Position numbers and translations under genes: made by a program
Notes under the pieces: model-generated
The model's database searches: none
What the model saw: the letters and a program-made list of their open reading frames with translations, nothing else
Told to the model about the DNA's origin: nothing
Assembly (NCBI RefSeq): GCF_000265425.1
Contig: NC_018014.1
Span: 2,790,001 to 2,854,000, forward strand
From: Terriglobus roseus DSM 18391
Lineage (GTDB): Bacteria > Acidobacteriota > Terriglobia > Terriglobales > Acidobacteriaceae
Length of the DNA: 64,000 nt
Direction: 5' to 3'
Part shown: one piece after another, positions 8,005 to 17,612 of the stretch
Position numbering within the stretch: position 1 is the first letter of the stretch
Layout: each line of letters starts with the position of its first letter

Positions 8005-8979
8005 ATGCGCCGCTTCCTTCGCCTCGCGCCCGCTACACTCGCCGTCGCCGCCGTTTTGCTCTCTGCTCCCGTGCCGGCCTTTGCCGTCAACAAGGACATG
8101 ATTCAACTGCAGACGCAGATCCAGCAGTTGCAGGATGCCGTGGCTCGCCTGCAGCAGTCCAACGATGAACGCATGGGCGTCATGAAGGATCTGGTGCAGC
8201 AGACCACCGACTCTGTCAACAAGATGGCGCTCGCCCTGGATACGCTGCAACGGCAGATGCATGCGCAGTCAGAGGCCTCCGGAAAAAGCCTGGAGACGGT
8301 CAGCGGACAGATGCAGTCGATCAACGACTCTGTGGATGAGTTGAAGGCACGCCTCGCCAAGATCGACCGCGCCATCGCCGACGTACAAAGCACGCAGCAG
8401 TCGATGGGCGCGCGAACGGACAATGGTGGCGGTTCATCCGCACCGGTGGCTCCCGCGCCCATGGATTCTCCGGCGCCCATCTCGTCGATGCCCGCGCCGA
8501 CCGGCAAGACTTCCAAGCTCTTGCCGCCCGTCAATACAGTGCCATCAGCCAGCGCTGGTCTGCCCACGAAGTCTTCAGCGCCACCAGTCGAAGACCTCTA
8601 CCTGACCGCGTTCACTGACTTTAACGGGGCGAAGTACTCGTTGGCGTCGGCTGAATTCGCCGACGTCATCAAGTTCTATCCCGACTCAAACCTCGCTGGG
8701 AATTCGTATTTCTATCTGGGCGAGATCGACTACAAAGCAGGCCGCTTCGCACCCGCATCGAAGAACTACGACAAGGTGATTGAGCAGTATCCTGGCAATC
8801 AGAAAATCCCTGTCTCGCAATTACGCAAGGGCGAGTCGCTGCTGGCCCTGAAGCAGACCGACGCGGGTGCGCGCGAACTACGGTCCCTTATCCAGCGCTA
8901 TCCCAACTCGCAAGAGGCCGTGGCTGCGCGCAGCAAGCTCAACGCGCTCGGCATCACGGTCGTCCCGCGTAATCGCTAG
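8005..8979 (+). CDS. cpoB: CpoB/YbgF-like periplasmic TPR protein
   Basis: The 324-residue secreted protein has a signal peptide (RFLRLAPATLAVAAVLLS, cut after AFA). A Gln-rich coiled coil follows, about residues 30-130 (IQLQTQIQQLQDAVARLQQS and onward), which in the family drives trimerisation. A Pro/Ala/Ser linker leads to C-terminal TPR repeats (about 195-320) with the motifs YLTAFTDFNGAKYSLASAEF, YFYLGEIDYKAGRFAPASKN and ALKQTDAGARELRSLIQRYP. CpoB coordinates peptidoglycan synthesis with outer-membrane constriction through TolA. It is the last gene of the Tol-Pal operon, 116 bp after pal. No strong terminator is seen between it and the convergent dapA-like gene. Confidence 0.9.
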   Translation: MRRFLRLAPATLAVAAVLLSAPVPAFAVNKDMIQLQTQIQQLQDAVARLQQSNDERMGVMKDLVQQTTDSVNKMALALDTLQRQMHAQSEASGKSLETVSGQMQSINDSVDELKARLAKIDRAIADVQSTQQSMGARTDNGGGSSAPVAPAPMDSPAPISSMPAPTGKTSKLLPPVNTVPSASAGLPTKSSAPPVEDLYLTAFTDFNGAKYSLASAEFADVIKFYPDSNLAGNSYFYLGEIDYKAGRFAPASKNYDKVIEQYPGNQKIPVSQLRKGESLLALKQTDAGARELRSLIQRYPNSQEAVAARSKLNALGITVVPRNR

Positions 8980-8994
8980 GCCCGTGCCGCCCCG

Positions 8995-10074
8995 TTAGGA
9001 GCGCATGCCTCGCAGCAGGTTTGCAATCTGCGCCGCGCGGTCGCCTGTGACGGGCAGCAGCGGAAGTCTTGGGCGGCCACCAAAATAACCTGACAGTTCA
9101 CTGCCCGCCTTGATTGCAGGCGTATCCCACGGCGCGATTCCCTGCTCCGCTACTGCCAGCCTTCCCTGTTTCTCCTTCATCAAGGAAGCGTCGCCGTCCT
9201 TCCAAGCAGCCCACACCTCAAACGCAGCTTGCGGCACAGCCGATGCGATTGGCATCAACAGCCCGCCTGCACCGGCATGTAGAGCCTCGGTGGCGCCTGC
9301 GGCCACACCCCACAGCACCTGGAATCCGACCTGCTTTGTACGTGTCTTCAACGCGGCCACTGGTGGTGCTGTCGCAACGGCCGCTTCGCCTGCCGTTGCA
9401 CCGCTCAAGGAAGCGGCGCTGACAAAGCTGCCGCCGACCGCTGCTGCAGCTTCCGGCACATGCAACATGCGAGCGGTCGCAGCTGTGAAGGTGATGGTGG
9501 TGGTTACCGCGCGGGATACCTTTGCGGTCAACTCACGCACCTGCACGACGCGGCTGACGTGTGCCGAGTAGTCCAACAAGCCAATGACATTTGGATGTCC
9601 GCTCAGACGTTCAATCGCAGCGGACGGCAGCACCACCCGCGCTGGATCAGACACCAGGATCACCGGCAATTGCGATGCATCCGCGATGGCTTCAAAGTAG
9701 GTGAACAGTGCCGTCGTCGCTTCGCCATCTTCCCACAACAGGTTGCGATACTCGATCGGCGCCTCCACCAACACCGCATCGAAACGAGCTTCTGCCGCGA
9801 CCTTCGCCAGCGCCAACGATGCGAAAACGCTGGGCAGCCCGATACCGGCAAGCAACACTTTCTCTTTCGCAGCCTCGGCGCCAACAGTTCGCAACACCTG
9901 GGCGCGTTCTTCGTCGGTCAATGATGCGGACTCGCCCGTGCTGCCAAGCGCGCAGAGGCCGCTCACCGGGGTCAGCGACAGCCGCCGCACATTGTGTTCC
10001 AGCTTGCGCAGGTTCAGCCTGCCATCCGGGTAAAACGGCGTCGTCAGCGGTACATGAATTCCATCGAGCAACAT
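8995..10074 (-). CDS. Dihydrodipicolinate synthase-family protein lacking catalytic Tyr and Lys
   Basis: The fold is that of the DapA/NanA aldolase superfamily. It begins MLLDGIHVPLTTPFYPDGRL, has the GSTGE loop at about residues 44-48, and ends with AIKAGSELSGYFGGRPRLPL. From the ATG at 10074 it is 359 residues, against about 290-300 for DapA. Two family residues are absent: the YNVP motif reads VSDP (about 141-144), and GIKE, whose Lys makes the Schiff base, reads GLLD (about 165-168). There is also an insert of about 60 residues, rich in Ala, Val and Thr, around 188-250. It may be a non-catalytic relative or may use another residue; I would not call it dapA. The frame extends to 10158, but the N-terminus matches the family only from 10074. 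Confidence 0.8.
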   Translation of the reverse strand: MLLDGIHVPLTTPFYPDGRLNLRKLEHNVRRLSLTPVSGLCALGSTGESASLTDEERAQVLRTVGAEAAKEKVLLAGIGLPSVFASLALAKVAAEARFDAVLVEAPIEYRNLLWEDGEATTALFTYFEAIADASQLPVILVSDPARVVLPSAAIERLSGHPNVIGLLDYSAHVSRVVQVRELTAKVSRAVTTTITFTAATARMLHVPEAAAAVGGSFVSAASLSGATAGEAAVATAPPVAALKTRTKQVGFQVLWGVAAGATEALHAGAGGLLMPIASAVPQAAFEVWAAWKDGDASLMKEKQGRLAVAEQGIAPWDTPAIKAGSELSGYFGGRPRLPLLPVTGDRAAQIANLLRGMRS

Positions 10075-10188
10075 ACTCCCATGGTATCGCCACTGTTGCG
10101 GGAGCGTCGTGGTGACGGCGCGGTTACCGCTTCCGCAACTACGGTTTCCGCTTTGCAAGCGCCCGGGAAGCAGCTAACGTAAGAGGCG

Positions 10189-10674
10189 ATGGAATCCGTA
10201 GAAATCCGGGGCAATAAAACCACCAACGACCTCTTGCGGGAGGCTGGATGGTTTGCTCTGCACTCGTTGCTTGCGGTTGTCGTCCTCATCGCGATCCTGG
10301 CCGGCTTCTGGGGCGCACACGTAGATCCGGATGCTGCGACACCGAAGATGCTGTGCACCATTCTCGCTTTCGTGATTCCAGGGCTTGCAGCGTACGGCAT
10401 TATGCGGACACATCCCGACGGCATCGCAGGCTATGTGTGGATCTCCGGCGCACTCTTCTTCGGCGTCGTCTGCGTCTATGTACTTGATCTGCCGACTGGT
10501 CCCGGTCTTTGCGAGCACTGCACCCTCATCGAGCGGCTTTACCGAACCTTCTTTTCCATCACACACAACAGCGGCATGCTGGGCGGTGACGGCGTGCTCA
10601 TCGGAGCCTGGATTCCACTCTCGATTATCGGCTATTCCGTCGGAGCGAGGCTTGCCACCTCGGCCGTGGACTGA
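10189..10674 (+). CDS. Predicted four-helix membrane protein, unknown function
   Basis: This 161-residue protein is not one I recognise. Four hydrophobic segments can be seen: ALHSLLAVVVLIAILAGFW (about 23-41), LCTILAFVIPGLAAYGI (about 55-71), VWISGALFFGVVCVYVL (about 82-99) and GVLIGAWIPLSIIGYSVG (about 134-151). The loop between helices 3 and 4 has a CEHC pair (DLPTGPGLCEHCTLIERL), which might bind metal or form a disulphide. It is divergent from the dapA-like gene and convergent with carB, from which it is separated by a perfect hairpin at 10692-10725. Length and composition look like a genuine gene. Confidence 0.7.
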   Translation: MESVEIRGNKTTNDLLREAGWFALHSLLAVVVLIAILAGFWGAHVDPDAATPKMLCTILAFVIPGLAAYGIMRTHPDGIAGYVWISGALFFGVVCVYVLDLPTGPGLCEHCTLIERLYRTFFSITHNSGMLGGDGVLIGAWIPLSIIGYSVGARLATSAVD

Positions 10675-10691
10675 TGCAAACGCTTTGAAAC

Positions 10692-10725
10692 ACGAAAGGC
10701 CTCCGACGAATCGGAGGCCTTTCGT
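10692..10725. terminator. Bidirectional hairpin between the 10189 gene and carB
   Basis: Perfect inverted repeat ACGAAAGGCCTCCGA / TCGGAGGCCTTTCGT with a 4-nt loop, lying between two convergent genes. The T-rich tails are short. Confidence 0.75.
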
Positions 10726-10746
10726 TGTGTTGAGGAGACGAGCGAG

Positions 10747-13700
10747 TTAGACCTTCGCCGTCTCTCGTGACGCATGCAGCTCCTGCAGGTTGTAAACCGT
10801 GACGCTTCCGCCCTGCAGTGACGCGATACCCTCGGCAGCAGCGCGCGCTGCTGCGACCGTGGTGATCGTCGGGATGCGGGCCAGCACTGCGGCCCGGCGA
10901 ATCGCCTTTTCGTCGAAGAACGTATCCTGTCCGCGCGGCGTGTTCACGATCAGTTGAATGCGTTCGCCCTTGATGAAGTCGACCACGTTAGGCCGGCCTT
11001 CCTTCACCTTATGCACACGCTCGACCTGCAGGCCCGCCGTCGACAACACATCGGCAGTGCCGTGCGTTGCGACCAGGTGGAAGCCCATCTCGACAAACTG
11101 CTTCGCCAGAGGCACAAGCGTTTCCTTGTCGTGATCGTTCACGCTCAGGAAGACTGTGCCCTTTGTCGGCAGGTTCTGTCCCGCAGCGATCTGCGCCTTG
11201 GCGAAGGCCTCGCCGAAGGTCTCGGCAACACCCATGACTTCACCCGTCGAGCGCATCTCCGGTCCGAGAACAGGATCGACACCCTGGAACTTACCCCACG
11301 GGAAGACCGGCGACTTCACGAAGTAGTGGTCGCCTGTGCCTAGGTCCTTGCCGCTTGCGAGTTCCGCCGGCAGCAGTTCCTTCAACGTGCGGCCCGTCAT
11401 CAGGCGCGATGCAATCTTCGCCAGCGGGACGCCCGTCGCCTTAGACACGTAGGGCACCGTGCGCGAAGCACGCGGATTCACTTCGATGACGTAGACGATG
11501 CCACGCTGGATGGCGAACTGGATGTTGCACAGGCCGATCACGTTCAGCGCCAGCGCAAGCTGCCGCGTATAGCGACGGATCTGATTGAGAACGTCTTCCG
11601 TCAAATCAACCGCCGGCAGTACACAGGACGAATCGCCCGAGTGAATGCCGGCCTCCTCGATGTGCTGCATGATGCCCGCGATGATGACATCCTTGCCATC
11701 GCAGAGGGCGTCGACATCGACCTCGGTCGCGTCTTCGAGGAAGTGGTCGATCAGCACTGGCCGCTCCTGCGAATACTCGATCGCCGTGTTCATGTATTGC
11801 ACGATCGCTGCATCGTCATACGCGATGACCATCGCGCGTCCACCCAACACGAAGCTGGGCCGCACGAGAACCGGATAGGTGATCTTGTTCGCGCCGGCAA
11901 GAGCTTCAGCGACGCTGGTTGCGAGCACGCCCGCAGGCTGCGGGATCTTCAGGTCTTCGATCAGCTTCTGGAAGCGCTTGCGATCTTCTGCAAGCTCAAT
12001 TGATTCGGGCGAGGTTCCGATGATGGGCACTCCCGCCGCCTTCAGCGGCAGCGACAGGTTCAGCGGCGTCTGACCACCGAACTGCACGATCATGCCGATG
12101 TCTGCACCACCCGAAGCCTCATGCTTGTAGACCGCAAGAACGTCTTCGAAGGTCAGCGGCTCAAAGTAGAGACGATCGCTGGTGTCATAGTCGGTCGAAA
12201 CTGTCTCCGGATTGCAGTTGACCATGATGGTCTCGTAGCCATCCTCGCGCAACGCGAACGCCGCGTGGCAGCAGCAGTAATCAAACTCAATGCCCTGGCC
12301 AATGCGGTTCGGTCCGCTGCCCAGGATTATGATCTTCTTGCGATCCGTCGGTGCCGCCTCATCCTCTTCGTCGTAGCTGGAGTACAGGTAGGGCGTGTAG
12401 CTCTCGAACTCGGCCGCGCATGTGTCCACCAGCTTGTAGACGGGCATGACGCCCATCTTCTCGCGCAATGCACGCACCGGTGCTGCAGCGTCCTTCCCTT
12501 CAAGACCCCACGATGCCGCAAGGATGTCATCGCTGACGCCCATGCGCTTGACCGTGCGCAGCTCGTCTTCCGTGATGGTGTCGATGCTGTTGCCAGCGGT
12601 CGACTTGATCTCATCGACGATCTGCTTCACCTGGAAGAGGAACCAGGGATCCATGCCGGTCAGGCGCGCAACTTCGCGCACCGTCATGCCCCGCTCAAAG
12701 GCGTAACGCACGTAGGTCAACCGCTCAGGATGCGCAGTGACCAGACGCTGCGTCAGGCGGCGCGGCTCGATGTCCGCAGCCGATGCTTTCTTGCCCGTCT
12801 CTAGGGAGCGGACGGCTTTCATCATCGCTTCTTTGAAGGTCCGGCCGATAGCCATCACTTCGCCGACCGACTTCATCTGCGGTCCAAGCGACTCATCGGC
12901 GCCCGGAAACTTCTCGAACTGCCACTTCGGAATCTTTACGACGACGTAGTCGATTGTCGGCTCAAAGCAGGCCGGCGTCGCCTTCGTGATGTCGTTCTGT
13001 AACTCATCCAGCGTGTAGCCAACCGCCAGGCGAGCCGCGATCTTTGCGATCGGGAAGCCCGTCGCCTTTGAAGCCAGCGCGGACGAACGCGACACGCGCG
13101 GGTTCATCTCGATGACGGTCATGCGGCCGTTCGCAGGATTCACGGCGAATTGCACATTGCTGCCGCCGGTCTCCACACCAATCTCACGGATGACACGGAT
13201 GGCCGCATCGCGCATGCACTGGTACTCACGATCGGTCAGCGTCTGCGCGGGCGCAACGGTGATGGAGTCGCCCGTGTGAACGCCCATGGGATCGAAGTTT
13301 TCAATGGAACAGATGATGATGACGTTGTCCGCTAGATCACGCACAACCTCAAGCTCATACTCCTTCCAGCCGAGTACAGACTCTTCCAGCAGGCACTCGC
13401 CGACGGGAGAAAGATCCAGACCGCGCGACAGAATCTCCGTCAGCTCTTCACGGTTGTAGGCGATACCGCCGCCCGATCCGCCCAGCGTGAAGGAGGGGCG
13501 AATAACCGCGGGGAAACCGATCTTCTGCGTAAAGTCCAGGCCGTCACGCAGGTTGTTCACCAGGGCGGAACGCGGCATGTCGAGGCCGATCTTGTTCATC
13601 GCGTCCTTGAACAACAGACGGTCTTCGGCCTTCTTGATCGCGTCCAGCTTCGCGCCGATCAACTCCACGTTGTACTTGTCGAGCGTGCCCGCATCCGCCA

Positions 13701-14034
13701 TATCGACAGCGAGGTTCAGCGCCGTCTGGCCACCGACTGTCGGCAGCAACGCGAAGACACCGGAGCGACCGCTCTCTTTAAGAAGTTCACTCTCTACGCG
13801 GAGAATCTCCTCCACGTACTTCGGTGTCAGAGGCTCGACGTACGTGCGGTCTGCGACCTCCGGGTCCGTCATGATGGACGCTGGATTGCTGTTGACCAGC
13901 ACCACCTCGTAGCCTTCAGCCTTCAGCGCCTTACACGCCTGGGTGCCGCTGTAATCGAACTCGGCCGACTGGCCAATGACAATCGGACCGGAGCCGATTA
14001 CCAGAATCTTTGCGATGTCATTCCTGCGTGGCAT
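10747..14034 (-). CDS. carB: Carbamoyl-phosphate synthase large subunit
   Basis: CarB makes carbamoyl phosphate from bicarbonate, ATP and the ammonia delivered by CarA, for arginine and pyrimidine synthesis. The 1095-residue protein has the expected duplicated synthetase halves. The first begins [27 protein letters not shown] and the second [22 protein letters not shown] near residue 568. ATP-grasp segments include [16 protein letters not shown] and [17 protein letters not shown]. The oligomerisation domain lies between the halves. The C-terminal MGS-like regulatory domain (about 950-1085) has [22 protein letters not shown]. The ATG at 14034 has only a weak AGAG upstream. carA lies 78 bp upstream on the same strand, with a hairpin between them. 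Confidence 0.98.
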   Translation of the reverse strand: MPRRNDIAKILVIGSGPIVIGQSAEFDYSGTQACKALKAEGYEVVLVNSNPASIMTDPEVADRTYVEPLTPKYVEEILRVESELLKESGRSGVFALLPTVGGQTALNLAVDMADAGTLDKYNVELIGAKLDAIKKAEDRLLFKDAMNKIGLDMPRSALVNNLRDGLDFTQKIGFPAVIRPSFTLGGSGGGIAYNREELTEILSRGLDLSPVGECLLEESVLGWKEYELEVVRDLADNVIIICSIENFDPMGVHTGDSITVAPAQTLTDREYQCMRDAAIRVIREIGVETGGSNVQFAVNPANGRMTVIEMNPRVSRSSALASKATGFPIAKIAARLAVGYTLDELQNDITKATPACFEPTIDYVVVKIPKWQFEKFPGADESLGPQMKSVGEVMAIGRTFKEAMMKAVRSLETGKKASAADIEPRRLTQRLVTAHPERLTYVRYAFERGMTVREVARLTGMDPWFLFQVKQIVDEIKSTAGNSIDTITEDELRTVKRMGVSDDILAASWGLEGKDAAAPVRALREKMGVMPVYKLVDTCAAEFESYTPYLYSSYDEEDEAAPTDRKKIIILGSGPNRIGQGIEFDYCCCHAAFALREDGYETIMVNCNPETVSTDYDTSDRLYFEPLTFEDVLAVYKHEASGGADIGMIVQFGGQTPLNLSLPLKAAGVPIIGTSPESIELAEDRKRFQKLIEDLKIPQPAGVLATSVAEALAGANKITYPVLVRPSFVLGGRAMVIAYDDAAIVQYMNTAIEYSQERPVLIDHFLEDATEVDVDALCDGKDVIIAGIMQHIEEAGIHSGDSSCVLPAVDLTEDVLNQIRRYTRQLALALNVIGLCNIQFAIQRGIVYVIEVNPRASRTVPYVSKATGVPLAKIASRLMTGRTLKELLPAELASGKDLGTGDHYFVKSPVFPWGKFQGVDPVLGPEMRSTGEVMGVAETFGEAFAKAQIAAGQNLPTKGTVFLSVNDHDKETLVPLAKQFVEMGFHLVATHGTADVLSTAGLQVERVHKVKEGRPNVVDFIKGERIQLIVNTPRGQDTFFDEKAIRRAAVLARIPTITTVAAARAAAEGIASLQGGSVTVYNLQELHASRETAKV

Positions 14035-14081
14035 CTATCTCTTCTCTCTCACTCGCCTGGCAAAACACACAAGCTCTCATG

Positions 14082-14110
14082 AAAAGGGGCATCCTCAGGA
14101 TGCCCCTTTT
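14082..14110 (-). terminator. Hairpin between carA and carB
   Basis: A near-perfect palindrome with 14-bp arms (AAAAGGGGCATCCT / AGGATGCCCCTTTT) directly follows the carA stop on the minus strand. Its second arm ends in four T residues. It could terminate or attenuate transcription before carB. Confidence 0.65.
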
Positions 14111-14112
14111 GA

Positions 14113-15252
14113 TTACTTCTTCCACTCATCCATCATCTTGCGGAAGTCCTTGAACAGGTAATGCGAATCGTGCGGACCGGGGCTTGCCTCGGGGTGATAC
14201 TGCACGCTGAACATCGGATGTTCTTTGTGCTTCAAGCCAGCAACCGTACCGTCGTTCAGGTTGGTGTGCGTCACCGCAACCGTCGCGTCGTCCAGTGTTT
14301 CCGGATCGACCGCATAGTTGTGGTTCTGCGAGGTGATCTCGACCTTACCCGTCTCAAGATTCTTGATGGGGTGGTTCGCTCCATGGTGGCCGAACTTCAG
14401 CTTGTAGGTCTTGCCGCCAAGTGCCAGGCCAAAAATCTGATGGCCCAGGCAGATGCCGAACATCGGCGTCTTTCCGGCCAGATCCTGCACGTTCTTCTGC
14501 GCATAATCCAGCGGCTCAGGATCTCCGGGACCATTCGAGAAGAAGACGCCATCAGGATTCATCGCCAGCACTTCTGCTGCAGAGGTCTTCGCAGGCACTA
14601 CCGTCACGCGGCAGTTCTCGCGAGCCAGCATACGCAGGATGTTCTGCTTGATGCCGAAGTCATACGCGACCACATGCATCTGCTTGCCATCCGTGCTGAT
14701 CGAGGCCGGCAGAAACTTGTCGCCTGTTTCGTTTGCGGCGCTGGCGCTTGAAAACTCGTAAGGGGTCTTCGTGCTCACAACAGACGCGAGATCCGTCCCA
14801 TCCATCTTGCGAATGGCGCGAGCCTTGGCTACGAGCACGTCAACGTCCGTCACCTTCGTGGAGATAACGCCACGCATGACGCCATTCGCACGCAGATGCC
14901 GCACGATAGCGCGCGTGTCGACTTCCGCGATCACGGGCACGTTGTACTTCTCAAGGTATTCGTCGGTCACCTGCGTTGAGCGCCAGTTGCTGGACACCGG
15001 AGAAAACTCCCGTGTCACCAGGCCTTCAATATAGGGTTTGGTGCTCTCAGCATCATTCGGCGTGGTGCCGTAATTTCCAATCTGCGGATTGGTGAGAACA
15101 ACGATCTGTCCGGCATAAGAAGGATCGGTGAAGATCTCCTGATAACCGGTCAATGCAGTGTTGAAAACGACTTCCCCGGAACATTCGGCAGGGGCGCCGA
15201 AGCCTTTACCGCGGAAGATGCGCCCGTCTTCGAGCGCGAGGATAGCTTGCAT
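14113..15252 (-). CDS. carA: Carbamoyl-phosphate synthase small subunit (glutaminase)
   Basis: This is the glutamine amidotransferase subunit that releases ammonia for CarB. The N-terminal domain begins [23 protein letters not shown]. The class I glutaminase domain has the nucleophile motif [16 protein letters not shown] (Cys) and the His/Glu pair in [15 protein letters not shown]. The start was set at 15252 because AGGAG lies 5 nt upstream and the usual CarA N-terminus begins there; the frame continues 17 codons further. Length is then 379 residues, as expected. The last residues overlap the start of the carA/carB hairpin region. It is transcribed toward carB. Confidence 0.97.
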   Translation of the reverse strand: MQAILALEDGRIFRGKGFGAPAECSGEVVFNTALTGYQEIFTDPSYAGQIVVLTNPQIGNYGTTPNDAESTKPYIEGLVTREFSPVSSNWRSTQVTDEYLEKYNVPVIAEVDTRAIVRHLRANGVMRGVISTKVTDVDVLVAKARAIRKMDGTDLASVVSTKTPYEFSSASAANETGDKFLPASISTDGKQMHVVAYDFGIKQNILRMLARENCRVTVVPAKTSAAEVLAMNPDGVFFSNGPGDPEPLDYAQKNVQDLAGKTPMFGICLGHQIFGLALGGKTYKLKFGHHGANHPIKNLETGKVEITSQNHNYAVDPETLDDATVAVTHTNLNDGTVAGLKHKEHPMFSVQYHPEASPGPHDSHYLFKDFRKMMDEWKK

Positions 15253-15363
15253 TGCCTCTCCTACTGGAGTGGATTCAATCGATTCTATCAGCGTTAGCCC
15301 CATGACACAGCATCAAGTCGAAGCTTCCTGAAGAGAAGTGTGTGAATCCACTCTCTGGCATAC

Positions 15364-15672
15364 CTATGTAATGTCCACCAGCACGTCTCCGCCCTCCGTT
15401 TTCAAAGGGAAAATGTCGACGTGCGCATGCTCCTCCGGACAGTTGCCGGTCGTCACTTCAAAGCCCCACGCGTGCCACGGACAGACCACGCGATCTCCCT
15501 CGACCCATCCCTCACCCAACGGGCCACGACGGTGAGGACACCAGTTGTCCATCGCGCTCAAAGCGCCGTTCACATTCGCCAGGCAAACATCCACGCCCTG
15601 GGCCTCCAGCTGCATCACCTTTCCCGGCTGCGGCGCTTCCTCCACCGCGCACAAACGAACCCACTGCGCCAT
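15364..15672 (-). CDS. Rieske [2Fe-2S] ferredoxin-like protein
   Basis: This small protein of 102 residues consists of one Rieske domain. The two cluster-binding motifs are complete: CPHRRGPLGEGW (CxH) and CPWHAWGFEVTTG (CxxH). Soluble Rieske ferredoxins of this size, of NirD or BphF type, deliver electrons to oxygenases or reductases. No partner oxygenase is encoded nearby, so the substrate system is unknown. It lies 60 bp upstream of carA's extended frame on the same strand and divergent from the next gene. The start ATG at 15672 gives a normal N-terminus (AQWVRLCAVEEAP). Confidence 0.88.
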   Translation of the reverse strand: MAQWVRLCAVEEAPQPGKVMQLEAQGVDVCLANVNGALSAMDNWCPHRRGPLGEGWVEGDRVVCPWHAWGFEVTTGNCPEEHAHVDIFPLKTEGGDVLVDIT

Positions 15673-15761
15673 TCCCTACTCCCTTTTGTCGTTTCGTGAT
15701 TGGATGCAGCGACAGCTCCCTCCGCACCCTCAACATCCGCCGCGCTACCATGGAGCCTGCA

Positions 15762-16727
15762 ATGGCCCAGCAACCCAAGACCTCGCCCAAGTCACAGCCT
15801 CGCGCTACGTCATCCCGCCCTGCCCAATCGTCACCTCCGAAGACGGTCGAGGTCGTCGACCCGCGCTGGCTCGTCCGCATGCTTGGTGTCTTCATCGTGC
15901 TTGGGCTGTTTTGCAGCTATCTCGCGCTTGGGCTGCTCTTTTACATGGGATCGTGGCAGCTTGTACTGCATCCAACACGACTTGCCAATGGCGGGACACG
16001 CCTCGTCTCGGAGAAGATTCACTTCGGACCTAACGGCGCCGGCGAACCGCAACTTGCTGGCGAATGGATTGGCGTACCCGGCAGCTCTTCTCGGGCCAAT
16101 TTTGCCGCCCTTTACCTACGCGGTGGTGACGGCCAGCTCGATGCTGCGGACGGCACACAGATTGCCATGCTGCGTGACCTCGGACTGAACGTCCTCGCCT
16201 TCGACTACCGCGGTTACGGCAACAGCGCCCAGCGTCCTCACCCCAGCGAAGACCGCATGCAGGCCGACGCAGTATCCGCCTGGGAGTACCTCACCAGCAC
16301 CCGCCACATCGCACCCGACCACGTGATCCTCTTCGGCAGTGGTACCGGCGTCTCGCTGGCTGTGAAGCTCCTCCAGAACTACGGTCCCGGTGGCGGCCTG
16401 ATCGCCTACAACGCCGATCCCACTGTCCGCGCCCGCGTTGCACACGATCCGCGCAGCCACCTCTTTCCGCTGAGCCTCGTCTTTCACGACAACTTCTCGC
16501 TGGAAGGTCTGAAGCACGTCACTACTCCAAAGCTGCTTTACACCGTCGGCCAGGCAGACGGCGCACGCAAGGCTGTCTATCAGACCGCTGCCGATCCCAA
16601 GCTGACGGTGGAAGTCCCGACACACGATGAAGCAGCCGAGAAGGCCGCGCTGACGCGCTTTCTGGACAGCAACCTGCCCGGTGCCTCTATCCCGGTACTG
16701 ACACCGCAGGTGCCCTCGGCAAAATAG
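15762..16727 (+). CDS. Membrane-anchored alpha/beta-hydrolase-like protein with altered nucleophile elbow
   Basis: The 321-residue protein has a Pro/Ser-rich cytoplasmic N-terminus, one membrane helix (about 37-61, RMLGVFIVLGLFCSYLALGL) and an extracytoplasmic alpha/beta-hydrolase domain. Recognisable parts are LRDLGLNVLAFDYRGYGNS (about 138-155) and an SEDRMQADAVSAWEYL segment typical of BEM46/ABHD13-like relatives. At the nucleophile elbow, where GxSxG is expected, the sequence is GSGTG (192-196), so the Ser position is Gly194. The start at 15762 is favoured by GGAG 6 nt upstream; the frame is open from 15696. Enzymatic activity is therefore doubtful. DoxX follows after about 50 bp on the same strand. 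Confidence 0.75.
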   Translation: MAQQPKTSPKSQPRATSSRPAQSSPPKTVEVVDPRWLVRMLGVFIVLGLFCSYLALGLLFYMGSWQLVLHPTRLANGGTRLVSEKIHFGPNGAGEPQLAGEWIGVPGSSSRANFAALYLRGGDGQLDAADGTQIAMLRDLGLNVLAFDYRGYGNSAQRPHPSEDRMQADAVSAWEYLTSTRHIAPDHVILFGSGTGVSLAVKLLQNYGPGGGLIAYNADPTVRARVAHDPRSHLFPLSLVFHDNFSLEGLKHVTTPKLLYTVGQADGARKAVYQTAADPKLTVEVPTHDEAAEKAALTRFLDSNLPGASIPVLTPQVPSAK

Positions 16728-16779
16728 AACGAAGAATCGCGCTATGTCGACATAGCCTGAACGAAAGAGGTGTTCGTCC

Positions 16780-17202
16780 ATGGCCCGATTCTTTGATCGT
16801 CTACAGCCCTTTGCCCTGCTCATACTGCGCATCGTGCTGGGTTGCGCGCTGGTATCGGCCAGTTACACCAAGATCATCCCCCACGGCGGCTTTCACGGCA
16901 ACAACACCTTTGCCGCCATCGAACATTGGAACGCCTACGTCCTCACGCTTGGCATGCCGGCGTGGCTGGGCACCATCGCAGCGCTCGGAGAGTTTCTAGG
17001 CGGCTTTTGCCTTCTTGCAGGACTCTTCACACGCTTCTTCGGCGGTCTGAACACCCTCATCCTTATCGTTGCGATCGCCAAAGTCACATTCCCTTCCTAC
17101 GGCGCCTCGAAGTACCCGCTTACCTGCATGGCCCTCTCTTTTATCGTGATGGCTTTCGGCGCGGGGCCTATCTCGCTGGACAGCCGTCTCGGCTGGGAAT
17201 AG
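16780..17202 (+). CDS. DoxX family membrane protein
   Basis: This 140-residue protein has four membrane helices in the DoxX/DoxD pattern. Helix 1 is about residues 8-27 (PFALLILRIVLGCALVSASY). Helix 2 follows a short loop and runs GTIAALGEFLGGFCLLAGLF. Helices 3 and 4 are LNTLILIVAIAKVTF and TCMALSFIVMAFGAGPISLD. The conserved GxxK and ALGEFxGG motifs match the family. DoxX proteins are quinone- or redox-associated membrane proteins whose exact reaction is often unknown. It lies 52 bp after the hydrolase-like gene with no obvious terminator between them, so co-transcription is likely. Confidence 0.85.
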   Translation: MARFFDRLQPFALLILRIVLGCALVSASYTKIIPHGGFHGNNTFAAIEHWNAYVLTLGMPAWLGTIAALGEFLGGFCLLAGLFTRFFGGLNTLILIVAIAKVTFPSYGASKYPLTCMALSFIVMAFGAGPISLDSRLGWE

Positions 17203-17612
17203 CAAACGCTGTCGCGGCTGCGTTTCCTGGCTGACCGAACGATTCCAATGACGCGACCACCGACGACTCTTCTTGCGACTTACCGGCAGCGATCTTCTTG
17301 GAATACTCGATTCACACAAATGAAACAATTGCTCCTTACGTGCACAAGAAGTGAAGGCCTCCGATGTTCCGGAGGCCTTACATATAAAGGTGGGAAGATT
17401 TGGTGCGGATAGGTGAAACCAGGGTCGTAGAAGGGTGACCCCGGCGTATTGCTGACTACAACGGATAAGACGCAGTCACGGTTGAAAGGTTGCGCTGTCC
17501 GCTGTGGACTTTCGGTGGAATCAAATTATGTACACCATCCACAATGAGATACATTACTCCTTCTTTCCGAATGTCACGTCATTTTCAAAGACACGTGTTG
17601 CGAATCTGACTG
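17203..17612. other. 410-bp intergenic region, no gene seen
   Basis: The stretch between doxX and the convergent DUF1501 gene contains one clear hairpin (17354-17379). I see no tRNA cloverleaf, no plausible ribosome site followed by a coding frame, and no repeats. The part from about 17500 to 17600 is AT-richer than its surroundings. Confidence 0.6.
17354..17379 (+). terminator. Hairpin downstream of doxX
   Basis: Perfect 10-bp arms AAGGCCTCCG / CGGAGGCCTT with a 6-nt loop. The stem core is the same as that of the 10692-10725 terminator. No long T tract follows. Confidence 0.55.
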
